Both the position numbers and the translations under genes were made by a program. From Clostridia bacterium (GTDB taxonomy: Bacteria; Bacillota; Clostridia; Oscillospirales; CAG-272), in assembly GCA_017399145.1 (NCBI GenBank), contig JAFQEG010000008.1, positions 1-38,851 of the forward strand: DNA of 38,851 bases. The letters run 5' to 3'. Positions 6,047-14,541 of this stretch are shown piece after piece (within the stretch, counting starts at the first letter, position 1; each line of letters starts with the position of its first letter). The notes beneath the pieces are model-generated. The model saw only the letters and a program-made list of their open reading frames with translations. It did not search any database and had not been told where the DNA came from.

Positions 6047-8696
6047 TATAATAGAGGAATTTAAAGGACTGACAGAAAAAGAGGTCGAGACCTCAAGAGA
6101 AAAAAACGGGTCAAATATTCTTCAAGCTAAGAAGAAAAGAAGCTTTATAAAAAGCTTTTTTTCAAATCTAAACGACCCAATTATAAGAGTCTTGATAATC
6201 GCATTAACAGTAAATATATTAGTTATGATACCCCAAATAAATTGGTTTGAGTGTGGTGGAATACTTGCATCGATTATAATATCAACTCTAGTATCGACAA
6301 TATCGGAATACAGCCAAGAAAATGCCTTCAAAAAGCTAAGCGAGGACGAGCAAAATAGAAAAGTTGTAGTACAAAGAGCCGAGGGAGTGGCTGAAATTCC
6401 TATAACTGACCTTGTGGTAGGGGACCTTATGCTTCTTTCACAGGGTGACGGAATTTATGCAGATGCTAGACTTGTTGAGGGTACTCTTTCAATTGACGAA
6501 TCCGCCTTAACTGGTGAAAGTGCAGAGGTAAAAAAGGACTTAAAGGTAAGCACCTTATTAAGAGGTAGCTTAATTTGTGCAGGTACAGGCAAGGCAATTG
6601 TAACAGGCGTAGGACAAAATACTCATTACGGAAAGGTAGCAAAGGAATTAGGAGAGGACTCCCGACCTAGCCCACTTAAAAATCGATTATCTCAGCTTGC
6701 AAGGACAATTAGCACACTAGGCTACATAGGCGCAATTTTAATAGCACTTGCATACTTATTTAATACCTTTGTAATAGATTCACAATTTGATGGTGTACAA
6801 ATGCTTGCCAAAATAAAGGATACAAAATTTCTAATATCTCACCTTTTAAGTGCACTAACACTAGGTATGTCAATCGTAGTTGTAGCAGTGCCCGAGGGCT
6901 TACCTATGATGATAACCGTGGTCCTTTCATCAAATATGAGAAAAATGACACAGGATAACGTTTTAGTAAGAAAGCTAGTAGGAATAGAAACCTCAGGGAA
7001 TATAAATCTTCTGTTTACAGACAAAACTGGAACCCTAACAGAGGGCAAACTAAGGGTCAAGGCAATTCATCTGCCAAACGGAGAAAGCTATTCCTCGTTA
7101 AATAACTCAAAAATCAATGCCAAAACAAAAAAATACCTTACCCTGTGTGCAAATTATGCCACCTCGGCTAATATTTCCTCTCGTGGAATAGTTGGGGCAG
7201 ATGCAACAGATAGAGCAGTTTTGTCTTGGGCTATCAGCGAAAGGAAAAACGCAAGAGTAATAAGCAAGGACCCCTTTGATAGTGTCAAGAAATATTGTAC
7301 GTCAACTATATTTTTTGACAATACAGAATATACACTTTTCAAGGGTGCGCCAGAAAAGCTACTAGCCAGTGCTAGTAGCTACATTGATGAAAACGGCGAG
7401 GAAAAAGAATTAACAGCCGATATAATTAAGAAAATAAGACAACAACAGAAGGAGCTTTGCGATAATGCTTACAGAGTAGTTGCTTTAGGCATAAAAATAG
7501 GAAAAATCGACACTTCCCTTGACAAAATTACATTTTTAGGACTTGTATCTATTCGTGACAAGGTAAGAAAGCAGGTGCCCTTAGCAGTTAGTCAGGTAAC
7601 TGAGGCAGGGGTAGGCGTTGTTATGATAACAGGCGACAACAAGGACACAGCGGTTGCAATCGCCAAGGAATGTGGGATTTTATCCCCACGTACAAAAAGA
7701 AGCATTGTGCTAACAGGCAAGGAATTAAGCATCCTTGACGATAAACAATTAGCAGATGTCCTACCAAGACTGGCAATAATTGCCCGTGCATTGCCACAGG
7801 ATAAAAGTCGTCTAGTAAGAGTAGCGCAGGAATGTGGTTACGTCGTAGGCATGACAGGTGACGGAATAAACGATGCATCATCTCTTAAGCTTGCCGATGT
7901 AGGCTTTGGAATGGGTGCAGGCACAGAGGTTGCCAAGGAGGCATGCGACATTGTAATCAAGGACAATAATTTTGCATCAATAGTCAAGGCTATCTTGTAT
8001 GGTAGGACGATTTTTGAATCCATAAGAAAGTTTATTGTCTTTCAGCTAACGATGAATTTAGGTGCCGTTGGCATTTCTCTAATAGGTCCGTTTATAGGAA
8101 TTGACCACCCAGTTACAATTACTCAAATGCTATGGGTAAACATAATTATGGACACTTTAGGTGCCCTTGCCTTTGCAAAGGAGCCACCGTTGCAAGAGTA
8201 TCTAAAGGCTAAGCCAAAGGATTCAAGTGAAAAAATTCTAAACAAGGAAATGCTAAATAAAATCCTGTTAAACGGAATTTATATACTTTTAATTTCCGTT
8301 TGGTTTTTAAAGAGTGATGGACTCACAATGCTTTTAACAAATGCTAGCTTAGAATACGTTTTAAGTGCTTTCTTCGCCCTATTCATTTTTATGGGCATAT
8401 TCATTAGCTTTGTTTCACGTACCAATAGAGTAAATCTTTTATCATCACTTAGCAAAAACAAGGCTTTCATAGCCATTATGATATCAGTTGCACTTGTACA
8501 AATAACCTTTATATACTTCGGTGGTCAGGTGTTTAGGACTGTGCCACTAGCATTTTGCGACCTTGTAACGGTTGTGCTTTTATCATCAACAACGCTAGTA
8601 TTCGATTTTATAAGAAAGCTAGTAATAAAATATAAGAAGGTAAGTAGTCTTAAAAAATATAATAAAAATTTCAAGGAGAAAATAAATGTCAATTAA
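6042..8696 (+). CDS. Calcium-transporting P-type ATPase (PMCA/P2B-like)
   Basis: The product of ~884 residues is a P-type ATPase that would pump Ca2+ out of the cytoplasm. Motifs seen: TGES (actuator), VPEGLP in the ion-binding helix, DKTGTLT around residue 326 (phosphorylated Asp), TGD and GDGIND around 606 (hinge), and a C-terminal helix bundle with NIIMDTLGALA. The VPEGLP-x-MITVVLSS context is like calmodulin-type PMCA pumps. The start is uncertain: the open frame runs back to 5946 through the valS terminator. The only canonical start near a good site is GTG 6042, but that GTG lies inside AGGAAGTGAT, a near-perfect ribosome-binding site. This would favour an ATA at 6048 or 6051, giving MEEFKGLTEKEV. 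The 3' end overlaps the next gene by 11 bases. Confidence 0.9.
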   Translation: MIIIEEFKGLTEKEVETSREKNGSNILQAKKKRSFIKSFFSNLNDPIIRVLIIALTVNILVMIPQINWFECGGILASIIISTLVSTISEYSQENAFKKLSEDEQNRKVVVQRAEGVAEIPITDLVVGDLMLLSQGDGIYADARLVEGTLSIDESALTGESAEVKKDLKVSTLLRGSLICAGTGKAIVTGVGQNTHYGKVAKELGEDSRPSPLKNRLSQLARTISTLGYIGAILIALAYLFNTFVIDSQFDGVQMLAKIKDTKFLISHLLSALTLGMSIVVVAVPEGLPMMITVVLSSNMRKMTQDNVLVRKLVGIETSGNINLLFTDKTGTLTEGKLRVKAIHLPNGESYSSLNNSKINAKTKKYLTLCANYATSANISSRGIVGADATDRAVLSWAISERKNARVISKDPFDSVKKYCTSTIFFDNTEYTLFKGAPEKLLASASSYIDENGEEKELTADIIKKIRQQQKELCDNAYRVVALGIKIGKIDTSLDKITFLGLVSIRDKVRKQVPLAVSQVTEAGVGVVMITGDNKDTAVAIAKECGILSPRTKRSIVLTGKELSILDDKQLADVLPRLAIIARALPQDKSRLVRVAQECGYVVGMTGDGINDASSLKLADVGFGMGAGTEVAKEACDIVIKDNNFASIVKAILYGRTIFESIRKFIVFQLTMNLGAVGISLIGPFIGIDHPVTITQMLWVNIIMDTLGALAFAKEPPLQEYLKAKPKDSSEKILNKEMLNKILLNGIYILLISVWFLKSDGLTMLLTNASLEYVLSAFFALFIFMGIFISFVSRTNRVNLLSSLSKNKAFIAIMISVALVQITFIYFGGQVFRTVPLAFCDLVTVVLLSSTTLVFDFIRKLVIKYKKVSSLKKYNKNFKEKINVN

Positions 8697-9630
8697 CAAA
8701 TATTTACCAGAGGGTAGCCTTATTTCAACACACGAAAACAGAGAATACACAAGCTCGTACGAGGGCTTAGAAAGAGCCAAGCAGGAAGGAAAAATACTTG
8801 AGGGTGTTGTTAAAATGTGCGATAGTACCTCAATGAATTTACATCTAGATTTGTACGGAATTGAGGGAATTATTCCAAAGGAAGAGGTAATATACGGCGA
8901 GGAATTAAAGGACATTGCAATTATAACAAGAGTAGGTAAGCCCTGCGCATTTAAGGTAATAGGACTAGAAAAGGACGACAAGGGGAAGGTAAGGGCAATA
9001 CTATCAAGACGACTTGCCCAAATGGAATGTATGAAAAACTACCTTCTTGACTTGGTACCAGGTGATATTATACCTGCCAAAATCACCCATTTTGAGCCCT
9101 TTGGTGCATTCCTAGATGTAGGCTGTGGAATAATATCCTTAATGACGGTTGACTCTGTTTCAGTATCAAGAATATCAAGCCCAAGGGACCGCTTCTTGCC
9201 AAGAGAGGAATTAGACGTTGTGGTAAAATCCATAGATTATGAAAACGAAAGGCTTTATGTTTCAACTAAGGAGCTTTTTGGTACTTGGGAAGAAAATGTA
9301 AAGGATTATTCCGTAGGTCAAACAGTTTTAGGGATAGTAAGAAGCATAGAAAACTATGGAATATTCGTGGAGTTAAAACCAAACCTTGCAGGACTAGCTG
9401 AGTTAAAAAGCGATGTTTCAGTTGGTGACTACTGTGCAGTATACATAAAAAGCATAATGCCTGAAAAAATGAAAATAAAGCTTGTAATTATAGACGCTCA
9501 CGAAAGTGGCACAATATCAAAGCCCAAAAATCAATACTATATCGATACAAAAAAGACTAAGCATATCTCATACTGGAAATACTCACCTAAGGAATGCACA
9601 AAGCTAGTCGAAAGCAAACTTGATTGCTAA
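8686..9630 (+). CDS. S1 RNA-binding domain protein (RpsA-like)
   Basis: This 314-residue protein has three S1-like OB folds: about residues 37-105 (GKILEGVVKMCD...GIEGIIPKEEV), 125-195 (GDIIPAKITHFEPFGAFLDVG) and 200-265 (VGQTVLGIVRSIENYGIFVEL). Firmicutes often carry such short ribosomal-protein-S1 homologues, which bind mRNA or RNA. It is not a canonical ribosomal S1 of Gram-negative type. AAGGAG precedes the ATG by 7 bases and lies within the end of the ATPase gene, with an 11-base overlap, so the two are likely translationally coupled. No functional link between calcium export and this protein is known to me. The 3' end meets a shared terminator. Confidence 0.88.
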   Translation: MSINKYLPEGSLISTHENREYTSSYEGLERAKQEGKILEGVVKMCDSTSMNLHLDLYGIEGIIPKEEVIYGEELKDIAIITRVGKPCAFKVIGLEKDDKGKVRAILSRRLAQMECMKNYLLDLVPGDIIPAKITHFEPFGAFLDVGCGIISLMTVDSVSVSRISSPRDRFLPREELDVVVKSIDYENERLYVSTKELFGTWEENVKDYSVGQTVLGIVRSIENYGIFVELKPNLAGLAELKSDVSVGDYCAVYIKSIMPEKMKIKLVIIDAHESGTISKPKNQYYIDTKKTKHISYWKYSPKECTKLVESKLDC

Positions 9631-9632
9631 CA

Positions 9633-9668
9633 AAAAGTCCAACAGAGAGCTTTCTCTGTTGGACTTTT
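9633..9668. terminator. Bidirectional terminator between the S1 gene and the histidine kinase
   Basis: A perfect 16-bp stem (9633-9648 with 9653-9668), core AGTCCAACAGAGA, with a 4-base loop is flanked by A-run and T-run, serving two convergent genes. Confidence 0.9.
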
Positions 9669-9669
9669 G

Positions 9670-10914
9670 TTATAAATTTCTCTTAATAATTAATTCAAAT
9701 GTTGTACCCTGTGTCGAGCTTTTGACTTGTAAGCTACCATCGATTGACTCTGCCAAATTACGTGCAATTGAAAGTCCTAATCCATATCCCTTAGTGTTTC
9801 TTGATTTGTCACTACGATAAAATCTTTCAAAAACTGAGTCAAGCTCATTTTCAGGGATTGGCTCACCTAAATTAGTTACACTAAATCGAATTTTTCGACC
9901 AACACTAGAAAGAGTGATTGATACCCTTTCATTTTTTGGACTGTATTTTATGGCGTTATCAATTAAAATGTTAATAATTCTAGAGTAGAAATCTTGACAG
10001 GTGTATGAGACTAGATTGTCCTCAATTTTATAATCAAGAACAATACCCTTTTCAAAGGCTACTCCCTCGAACTGTAAAATAAGCTTATTTGTTAATTCAC
10101 TGATATTCTCATTCGTTAACAGAGGAGTATTATTTTCAGACTCACTTTTAGCTAAATCTAACATTTTTTCCACAAGACCCTTCATTTTTATAGCTTCATT
10201 CTTTGTTGAGTCTATCCATCGTTTTTCTTCTAAAATAGTCGAACCTGTGTGTGAGAGTAATATATCATTGTTAGCTAAAATGACAGTAAGGGGAGTTTTT
10301 AATTCGTGAGATGCGTCTGCCACAAATTGCTTTTGCTTGACCCATGCCTTTTTAACAGGCTTAATTGCATAGCTTGCAAGTCTTTCGCTAATAAAAAACA
10401 TTATGAGCATAAACACAGTAAATAAGGCTATTGAAATTAAAATTGAGCTAATTAGTGAGCTTTGTATTTGTTCCGCTGAGGTAAAAGCTATTATTGTGTG
10501 GTTAAAGCTGGCTCGCTTTTGGTATATAAGCTTATATGAGTATAAAAAACCACTTTCACAGCCATTGATTGCTTGGTCGATAATGCTCTTGAGTTCTTCC
10601 TCAGACAAATCAAATCCGTTTTCTAATATTTCATAGCTTCCGTCATTAGATACCCTTATCGACGTTGCATAAGCAAACGGCAAAGGAAATTCATCTCTTG
10701 GTTTGCTTATTTCGGGTGGTGGAGTGTTGTTATTTGGTGGCAAAATACTACCGTCAAGTCTGTTTTTTTCAATTACCTGTGTCAAAAACATATTTGTACT
10801 TCTTATTTGTGAATTGTAATTGAAAATATTAATGGTTACGAGAATTACCAACAAAATAACTGCGACAATTGTCATATTAATTAGAATGAAATTTCTTTTA
10901 AGTCGTTTAATCAT
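9670..10914 (-). CDS. Sensor histidine kinase, two-component system
   Basis: This 414-residue kinase has a short cytoplasmic tail, one membrane helix (about 10-30), an extracellular segment of ~120 residues rich in Pro/Asn at its start, a second helix (about 155-178), and a HisKA domain with FVADASHELKTPLT, where the phosphorylated His is about residue 203. The HATPase_c domain shows NILIDNAIKYSP (N box) and GYGLGLSIA (G box). The chosen ATG at 10914 overlaps the regulator stop by 8 bases (ATGATTAA); a TTG at 10926 is an alternative. The ligand is unknown. The pair is divergent from a carbohydrate-binding lipoprotein, hinting at a surface or polysaccharide signal. Confidence 0.93.
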   Translation of the reverse strand: MIKRLKRNFILINMTIVAVILLVILVTINIFNYNSQIRSTNMFLTQVIEKNRLDGSILPPNNNTPPPEISKPRDEFPLPFAYATSIRVSNDGSYEILENGFDLSEEELKSIIDQAINGCESGFLYSYKLIYQKRASFNHTIIAFTSAEQIQSSLISSILISIALFTVFMLIMFFISERLASYAIKPVKKAWVKQKQFVADASHELKTPLTVILANNDILLSHTGSTILEEKRWIDSTKNEAIKMKGLVEKMLDLAKSESENNTPLLTNENISELTNKLILQFEGVAFEKGIVLDYKIEDNLVSYTCQDFYSRIINILIDNAIKYSPKNERVSITLSSVGRKIRFSVTNLGEPIPENELDSVFERFYRSDKSRNTKGYGLGLSIARNLAESIDGSLQVKSSTQGTTFELIIKRNL

Positions 10915-11590
10915 TTTTATCTTCAAGCCTATATCCTAATTTTTTGTGTGATATTATTTCAATCCTTGACCCAACAAAGGATAGTTTTTTTCTTAGGAAA
11001 GAAATATAGGTTTCAACATTGCTGTCTCCTGCATCCGATTCGTATCCCCAAACCTTAGTAATAATTTCATCCTTCGATATAATTACATTTGGCTTTGTCA
11101 AAAAAAGCTTTATAATCTCTGATTCTTTGTAGCTAAGTCGTACCGTGCTATTACTACTTTTACAGGAAAGGTCAGCGGTTTCTTTACAATAAACTAAATC
11201 TCCGTAGCTCATCTCGTTTAAAATAACTTCACCCTTTCTGCGAGTTAAAGAGCGAACTCTTGCCAATAGCTCTGTGGTTGAAAACGGCTTTGTCATATAG
11301 TCGTCGGCACCTAAATCTAGTCCGCGCACCTTGCTTTGTATTGAATCCTTAGCACTTAAAATTAGAATAGGCGTCGGTATTCTCTCATTTCGCAATTGCT
11401 TACATACCTCATAGCCGTCTAAATATGGAAGCATAATATCGAGAATTATACAGTCATATATATTTTCACGACCATAAGCATAACCATCACGTCCATCGTA
11501 AACAGAATCCACCTGATATTTTTCAGCTCTCAATATTTCTGTTATGGCATCGTTAAGGCTTCTATTATCCTCAATTACTAAAATTCTCAT
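10907..11590 (-). CDS. Response regulator, OmpR/PhoB family
   Basis: The 227-residue protein has a receiver domain (acidic E7/D8, phospho-acceptor D51 in IILDIMLP, conserved K101 in MTKPF) and a C-terminal winged helix (about 130-225) with the typical ESDAGDSNVETYISFLRKKL recognition region. GAGGT sits 9 bases before the ATG. It is first in a two-gene operon with the kinase. It probably controls its own promoter and perhaps the divergent lipoprotein gene 133 bases away. Confidence 0.95.
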   Translation of the reverse strand: MRILVIEDNRSLNDAITEILRAEKYQVDSVYDGRDGYAYGRENIYDCIILDIMLPYLDGYEVCKQLRNERIPTPILILSAKDSIQSKVRGLDLGADDYMTKPFSTTELLARVRSLTRRKGEVILNEMSYGDLVYCKETADLSCKSSNSTVRLSYKESEIIKLFLTKPNVIISKDEIITKVWGYESDAGDSNVETYISFLRKKLSFVGSRIEIISHKKLGYRLEDKND

Positions 11591-11622
11591 ACTTGTTTAC
11601 CTCGTCTAAAAGCTTCTCTTTA

Positions 11623-11651
11623 ATTATACATTATCTACTTATACTATACAA
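11623..11651 (-). promoter_or_regulatory. Promoter of the two-component operon
   Basis: On the minus strand TTGTAT (11646-11651) and TATAAT (11623-11628) are spaced by 17 bases, 32 bases before the regulator ATG. No equally clear sigma-A promoter is seen for the divergent gene at 11724, which may need activation. Confidence 0.65.
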
Positions 11652-11723
11652 CAATAAACTTTAAAAAACCTTTAAGCATTTTTAAAGAAAAAAGTGATAT
11701 TCTATTAAAAACGGAGGTGTGAA

Positions 11724-13382
11724 ATGAAAAAAATTCTGTTTGGAATATTGATTATCATGTCTTTATTTTTGGTAGCTTGCAACGGCAACGAAGATACAAA
11801 AGTAAGCATAAATACCGACTTCATAGTCAGTGACGAAGCTATGTTTACGGATAAGGATTTAAACACCGATTATAGTGTAAGTGACGTTATTGAAATAAAG
11901 CTATTTGAGGATAAAATTGAGTCAAATTCTAACCTTGATATTGTAGGTACAACTGTAACAATTAAGAATGGTGGCACCTATTTAATAACAGGCACCTTAG
12001 CAAACGGGCAAATTATAATTGATGCGCCAAATCAAAAGCCTACATTGTTGCTGTCAGGAGCATCAATAACTACTCAAGGGTCCAGCCCGATTTATGTGAA
12101 AAGCTGTAATAAGACCTTTATAACTCTTTACAAGAATACTGTAAATTATCTTAACTCCGTAGGTGAATACGTATCTATTGATGAAAACAACATAGACTCG
12201 GTAATATTTTCAAAGGACGACCTTACAATTAACGGAGAAGGCAGTATAGAAATAAATAGTCCAACAGGCAACGGAATAGTTGGCAAGGATGACCTTGTAA
12301 TTTCAAGTGGCAACCTTCTAATAAATGCACAAAATCATGGAATTGAGGCAAATAATAGTATAAGACTAGCAACACCTACCATTACTATAAATTGCGGAAA
12401 GGACGGAATCCACGCAGAAAACGAGGACGAAGCAAAGGGCTATGCTTATATCAGTAGCCCAACAATTTCGATAAATGCAGGTGGAGACGGCATTGATGTT
12501 AGTGGAAACATTCAAATAGAAGGTGGAGTAATTGATATAACGACTACACAAGGAAATACAACTGATAGCTACAAAGGCATTAAGGCAGGTGCAACGATAT
12601 TTTTAAACAACGGAAAGCTAAAAATAGATAGCTACGACGATAGCCTTCATGGTAGCGACATCTTAATAAATAATTGTGATACAACGCTTTTGAGTGGTGA
12701 TGACGGAATACATGCTGATAACACATTAGAAATAAATGATGGAACAATAAGTATTGAAAAAAGCTACGAGGGACTTGAGGCACAAAACATAACCATAAAT
12801 AATGGGAATATAACCTTGATAGCTAGTGACGATGGAATAAACGCAGCAGGAGGCACAGATAATAGTGGCTTCGGTGGTGGGTTTGCACCCGATAATTTTG
12901 GAAGACCTGGAAGACCACCAAATGGTATGGGTGGAGGAATGGGCGGTGGCTCATCGGACGGAAGCATTGTAATAAATGATGGCACGATAAATATAACTGC
13001 CAGTGGTGACGGAATAGATGCAAATGGATATTTGGAAATAAATGGTGGCTTTGTAACTGTTTGTGGACCGACCCAAGGAGATACAGCTGTATTAGACTAT
13101 GACCTTACAGGCACAATAAATGGTGGTAGCTTTATAGGCACAGGCTCAAGCATGATGGCACAAACCTTGACCAGCACTAACCACGGAATCATATCTCTTA
13201 GTGTGGGAAATCAAAGCGCTGGAAAAACAATAACTGTAAGTGATTCAAATGGAAATGAATTACTAAGCTATACGCCGAAGCTTAACTACGCAATATTTAT
13301 TGTATCACTACCCGATCTAACAAAGGGGGAGAGTTATACTGTAAGAATAGGAGACCTAGAGGGTATCTTCGATGCTCAATAA
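11724..13382 (+). CDS. Carbohydrate-binding domain lipoprotein (Cthe_2159-like beta-helix)
   Basis: This 552-residue protein begins with a lipoprotein signal (MKKILFGILII...) and lipobox LVAC, cysteine at residue 19. The body is a series of short beta-helix rungs with recurring G-D-G-I or D-D-G-I turns (GDGIHAEN, GDGIDVSG, DDGIHADN, DDGINAAG, GDGIDANG) interrupted by a Gly/Pro-rich loop with GGGMGGG-type sequence around residues 385-410. This pattern fits the DUF4353/Cthe_2159 family, whose Clostridium thermocellum member is a calcium-binding beta-helix reported to bind acidic polysaccharides. No catalytic domain is visible. CGGAGGTG precedes the ATG by 6 bases. The divergent two-component system may regulate it. 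Confidence 0.88.
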   Translation: MKKILFGILIIMSLFLVACNGNEDTKVSINTDFIVSDEAMFTDKDLNTDYSVSDVIEIKLFEDKIESNSNLDIVGTTVTIKNGGTYLITGTLANGQIIIDAPNQKPTLLLSGASITTQGSSPIYVKSCNKTFITLYKNTVNYLNSVGEYVSIDENNIDSVIFSKDDLTINGEGSIEINSPTGNGIVGKDDLVISSGNLLINAQNHGIEANNSIRLATPTITINCGKDGIHAENEDEAKGYAYISSPTISINAGGDGIDVSGNIQIEGGVIDITTTQGNTTDSYKGIKAGATIFLNNGKLKIDSYDDSLHGSDILINNCDTTLLSGDDGIHADNTLEINDGTISIEKSYEGLEAQNITINNGNITLIASDDGINAAGGTDNSGFGGGFAPDNFGRPGRPPNGMGGGMGGGSSDGSIVINDGTINITASGDGIDANGYLEINGGFVTVCGPTQGDTAVLDYDLTGTINGGSFIGTGSSMMAQTLTSTNHGIISLSVGNQSAGKTITVSDSNGNELLSYTPKLNYAIFIVSLPDLTKGESYTVRIGDLEGIFDAQ

Positions 13383-13384
13383 AC

Positions 13385-13424
13385 AAAAAGCACCAATGCG
13401 AATTGACGCACTGGTGCTTTTTTA
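13385..13424. terminator. Bidirectional terminator between the lipoprotein gene and spo0A
   Basis: AAAAGCACCAATGCG pairs with CGCACTGGTGCTTTT (about 13386-13400 with 13407-13421, one A-C mismatch). A-runs and T-runs on both sides serve two convergent genes. The remaining sequence to 13494 shows nothing else. Confidence 0.85.
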
Positions 13425-13494
13425 TTGTTAAAAACGGGGGAAAACCGTTTGAACAAGCTTTTTATTTATATATGAACAATTGTACAAGTGAGCA

Positions 13495-14271
13495 CTATTT
13501 ACCTATTTTATACTTTAATCTAATGCTATCTGCAATCATAGCTATAAATTCAGAGTTAGTTGGCTTGCCACGACTATTGTGTATTGTGTAGCCGAAATAG
13601 TGATTTAAGGTATCCATATCACCTCTGTCCCAAGCAACCTCTATTGCGTGTCTTATAGCCCTTTCAACTCTAGAGGTTGTTGTAGCATATTTCTTAGCAA
13701 CTGATGGATATAATATTTTAGTTACCGAATTGATAAGCTCGTTATCTGAAATAGTCATAAGAATAGCAGTCCTTAAATATTGATAGCCCTTAATATGTGC
13801 TGGTACACCAATTTGATGAATAACCTTAGTAACCTGTGTTTCCATATCCTCTTCAGCCATAGGTGAACCATTTTGAGCTTTGCCAAGCCTATTTCTGTAA
13901 ATTGTGTCAATGTGCTCACAAAGACTAGAAAAGTCAAATGGCTTAATAAGACACAGAGAAGCGCCTGCATTAGTTGCATCAACAAATATGTTTTGACTAG
14001 ATACTAATGATGCAATTATAAAAGCAGGTGGTTGGTCATTACCAAAATTAATTCCCTTAGTATTCTTAATAAGACCTATTCCATCTAGACGAGAAAGCCA
14101 AATATCGGCAATTACGATGTCAGGATGAAAGCGATTGATTTTGATTAGCGCCTCCTCTCCATTAAAGGCTTCCTCAATATAACGATAGCCTCTTCTTGTA
14201 AGCGCTTCCTTTGTTGAGTGACGAGTTTGACTATTTTCGTCAGCGATTAAGATTTTTGCATTGATTTCCAT
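13495..14271 (-). CDS. spo0A: Sporulation transcription factor Spo0A
   Basis: This 258-residue response regulator is the master regulator of entry into sporulation. The receiver domain has acidic D11/E12, phospho-acceptor D56 in VIADIW and K110 in LIKPF. The C-terminal Spo0A effector domain is unmistakable: [20 protein letters not shown], then ITKILYP-like [13 protein letters not shown], the recognition helix [15 protein letters not shown], and [14 protein letters not shown]. Length is normal. GAGGG lies 7 bases before the ATG. In many Clostridia spoIVB precedes spo0A; here the upstream neighbour is instead a divergent membrane-protein gene. The gene suggests a spore-forming host, though spo0A alone can persist in non-sporulating relatives. 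Confidence 0.97.
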   Translation of the reverse strand: MEINAKILIADENSQTRHSTKEALTRRGYRYIEEAFNGEEALIKINRFHPDIVIADIWLSRLDGIGLIKNTKGINFGNDQPPAFIIASLVSSQNIFVDATNAGASLCLIKPFDFSSLCEHIDTIYRNRLGKAQNGSPMAEEDMETQVTKVIHQIGVPAHIKGYQYLRTAILMTISDNELINSVTKILYPSVAKKYATTTSRVERAIRHAIEVAWDRGDMDTLNHYFGYTIHNSRGKPTNSEFIAMIADSIRLKYKIGK

Positions 14272-14313
14272 TTTTTAACCCTCTTTCCAAATTCTGTAAA
14301 TTATTACAAATAC

Positions 14314-14342
14314 ATTTTACCATATTTTTCCAACAATTTCAA
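14314..14342 (-). promoter_or_regulatory. Promoter of spo0A
   Basis: On the minus strand TTGAAA (14337-14342) and TAAAAT (14314-14319) are spaced by 17 bases, about 43 bases before the ATG. It looks like a vegetative sigma-A promoter. Confidence 0.7.
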
Positions 14343-14427
14343 CAAAAATCTTGATGTCAATATTTACAAAATTTCTACCTAATAATTGTAATAATTTAAC
14401 AAATATGGAAAAATATGGAAAGAAAAA

Positions 14428-14434
14428 TGTCGAA
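14428..14434 (+). promoter_or_regulatory. Candidate Spo0A-binding site (0A box core)
   Basis: TGTCGAA matches the 7-base 0A-box core exactly. It lies 24 bases upstream of the -35 of the membrane-protein promoter and 86 bases upstream of the spo0A -35. A 7-mer match can be chance; the position between spo0A and its divergent neighbour is what makes it notable. Confidence 0.4.
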
Positions 14435-14458
14435 TAGAGGTAGCCAGCCCAAAAAGTA

Positions 14459-14487
14459 TTGAAATAAGCTAAGACAAGTGATATAAT
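14459..14487 (+). promoter_or_regulatory. Promoter of the divergent membrane protein
   Basis: TTGAAA (14459-14464) and TATAAT (14482-14487) are spaced by 17 bases, 54 bases before the TTG start. Confidence 0.8.
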
Positions 14488-14541
14488 AATGTTGAAAAAT
14501 AATGAAGACTGTAAAACAATTAGCTATAAAGGAGACATCTT

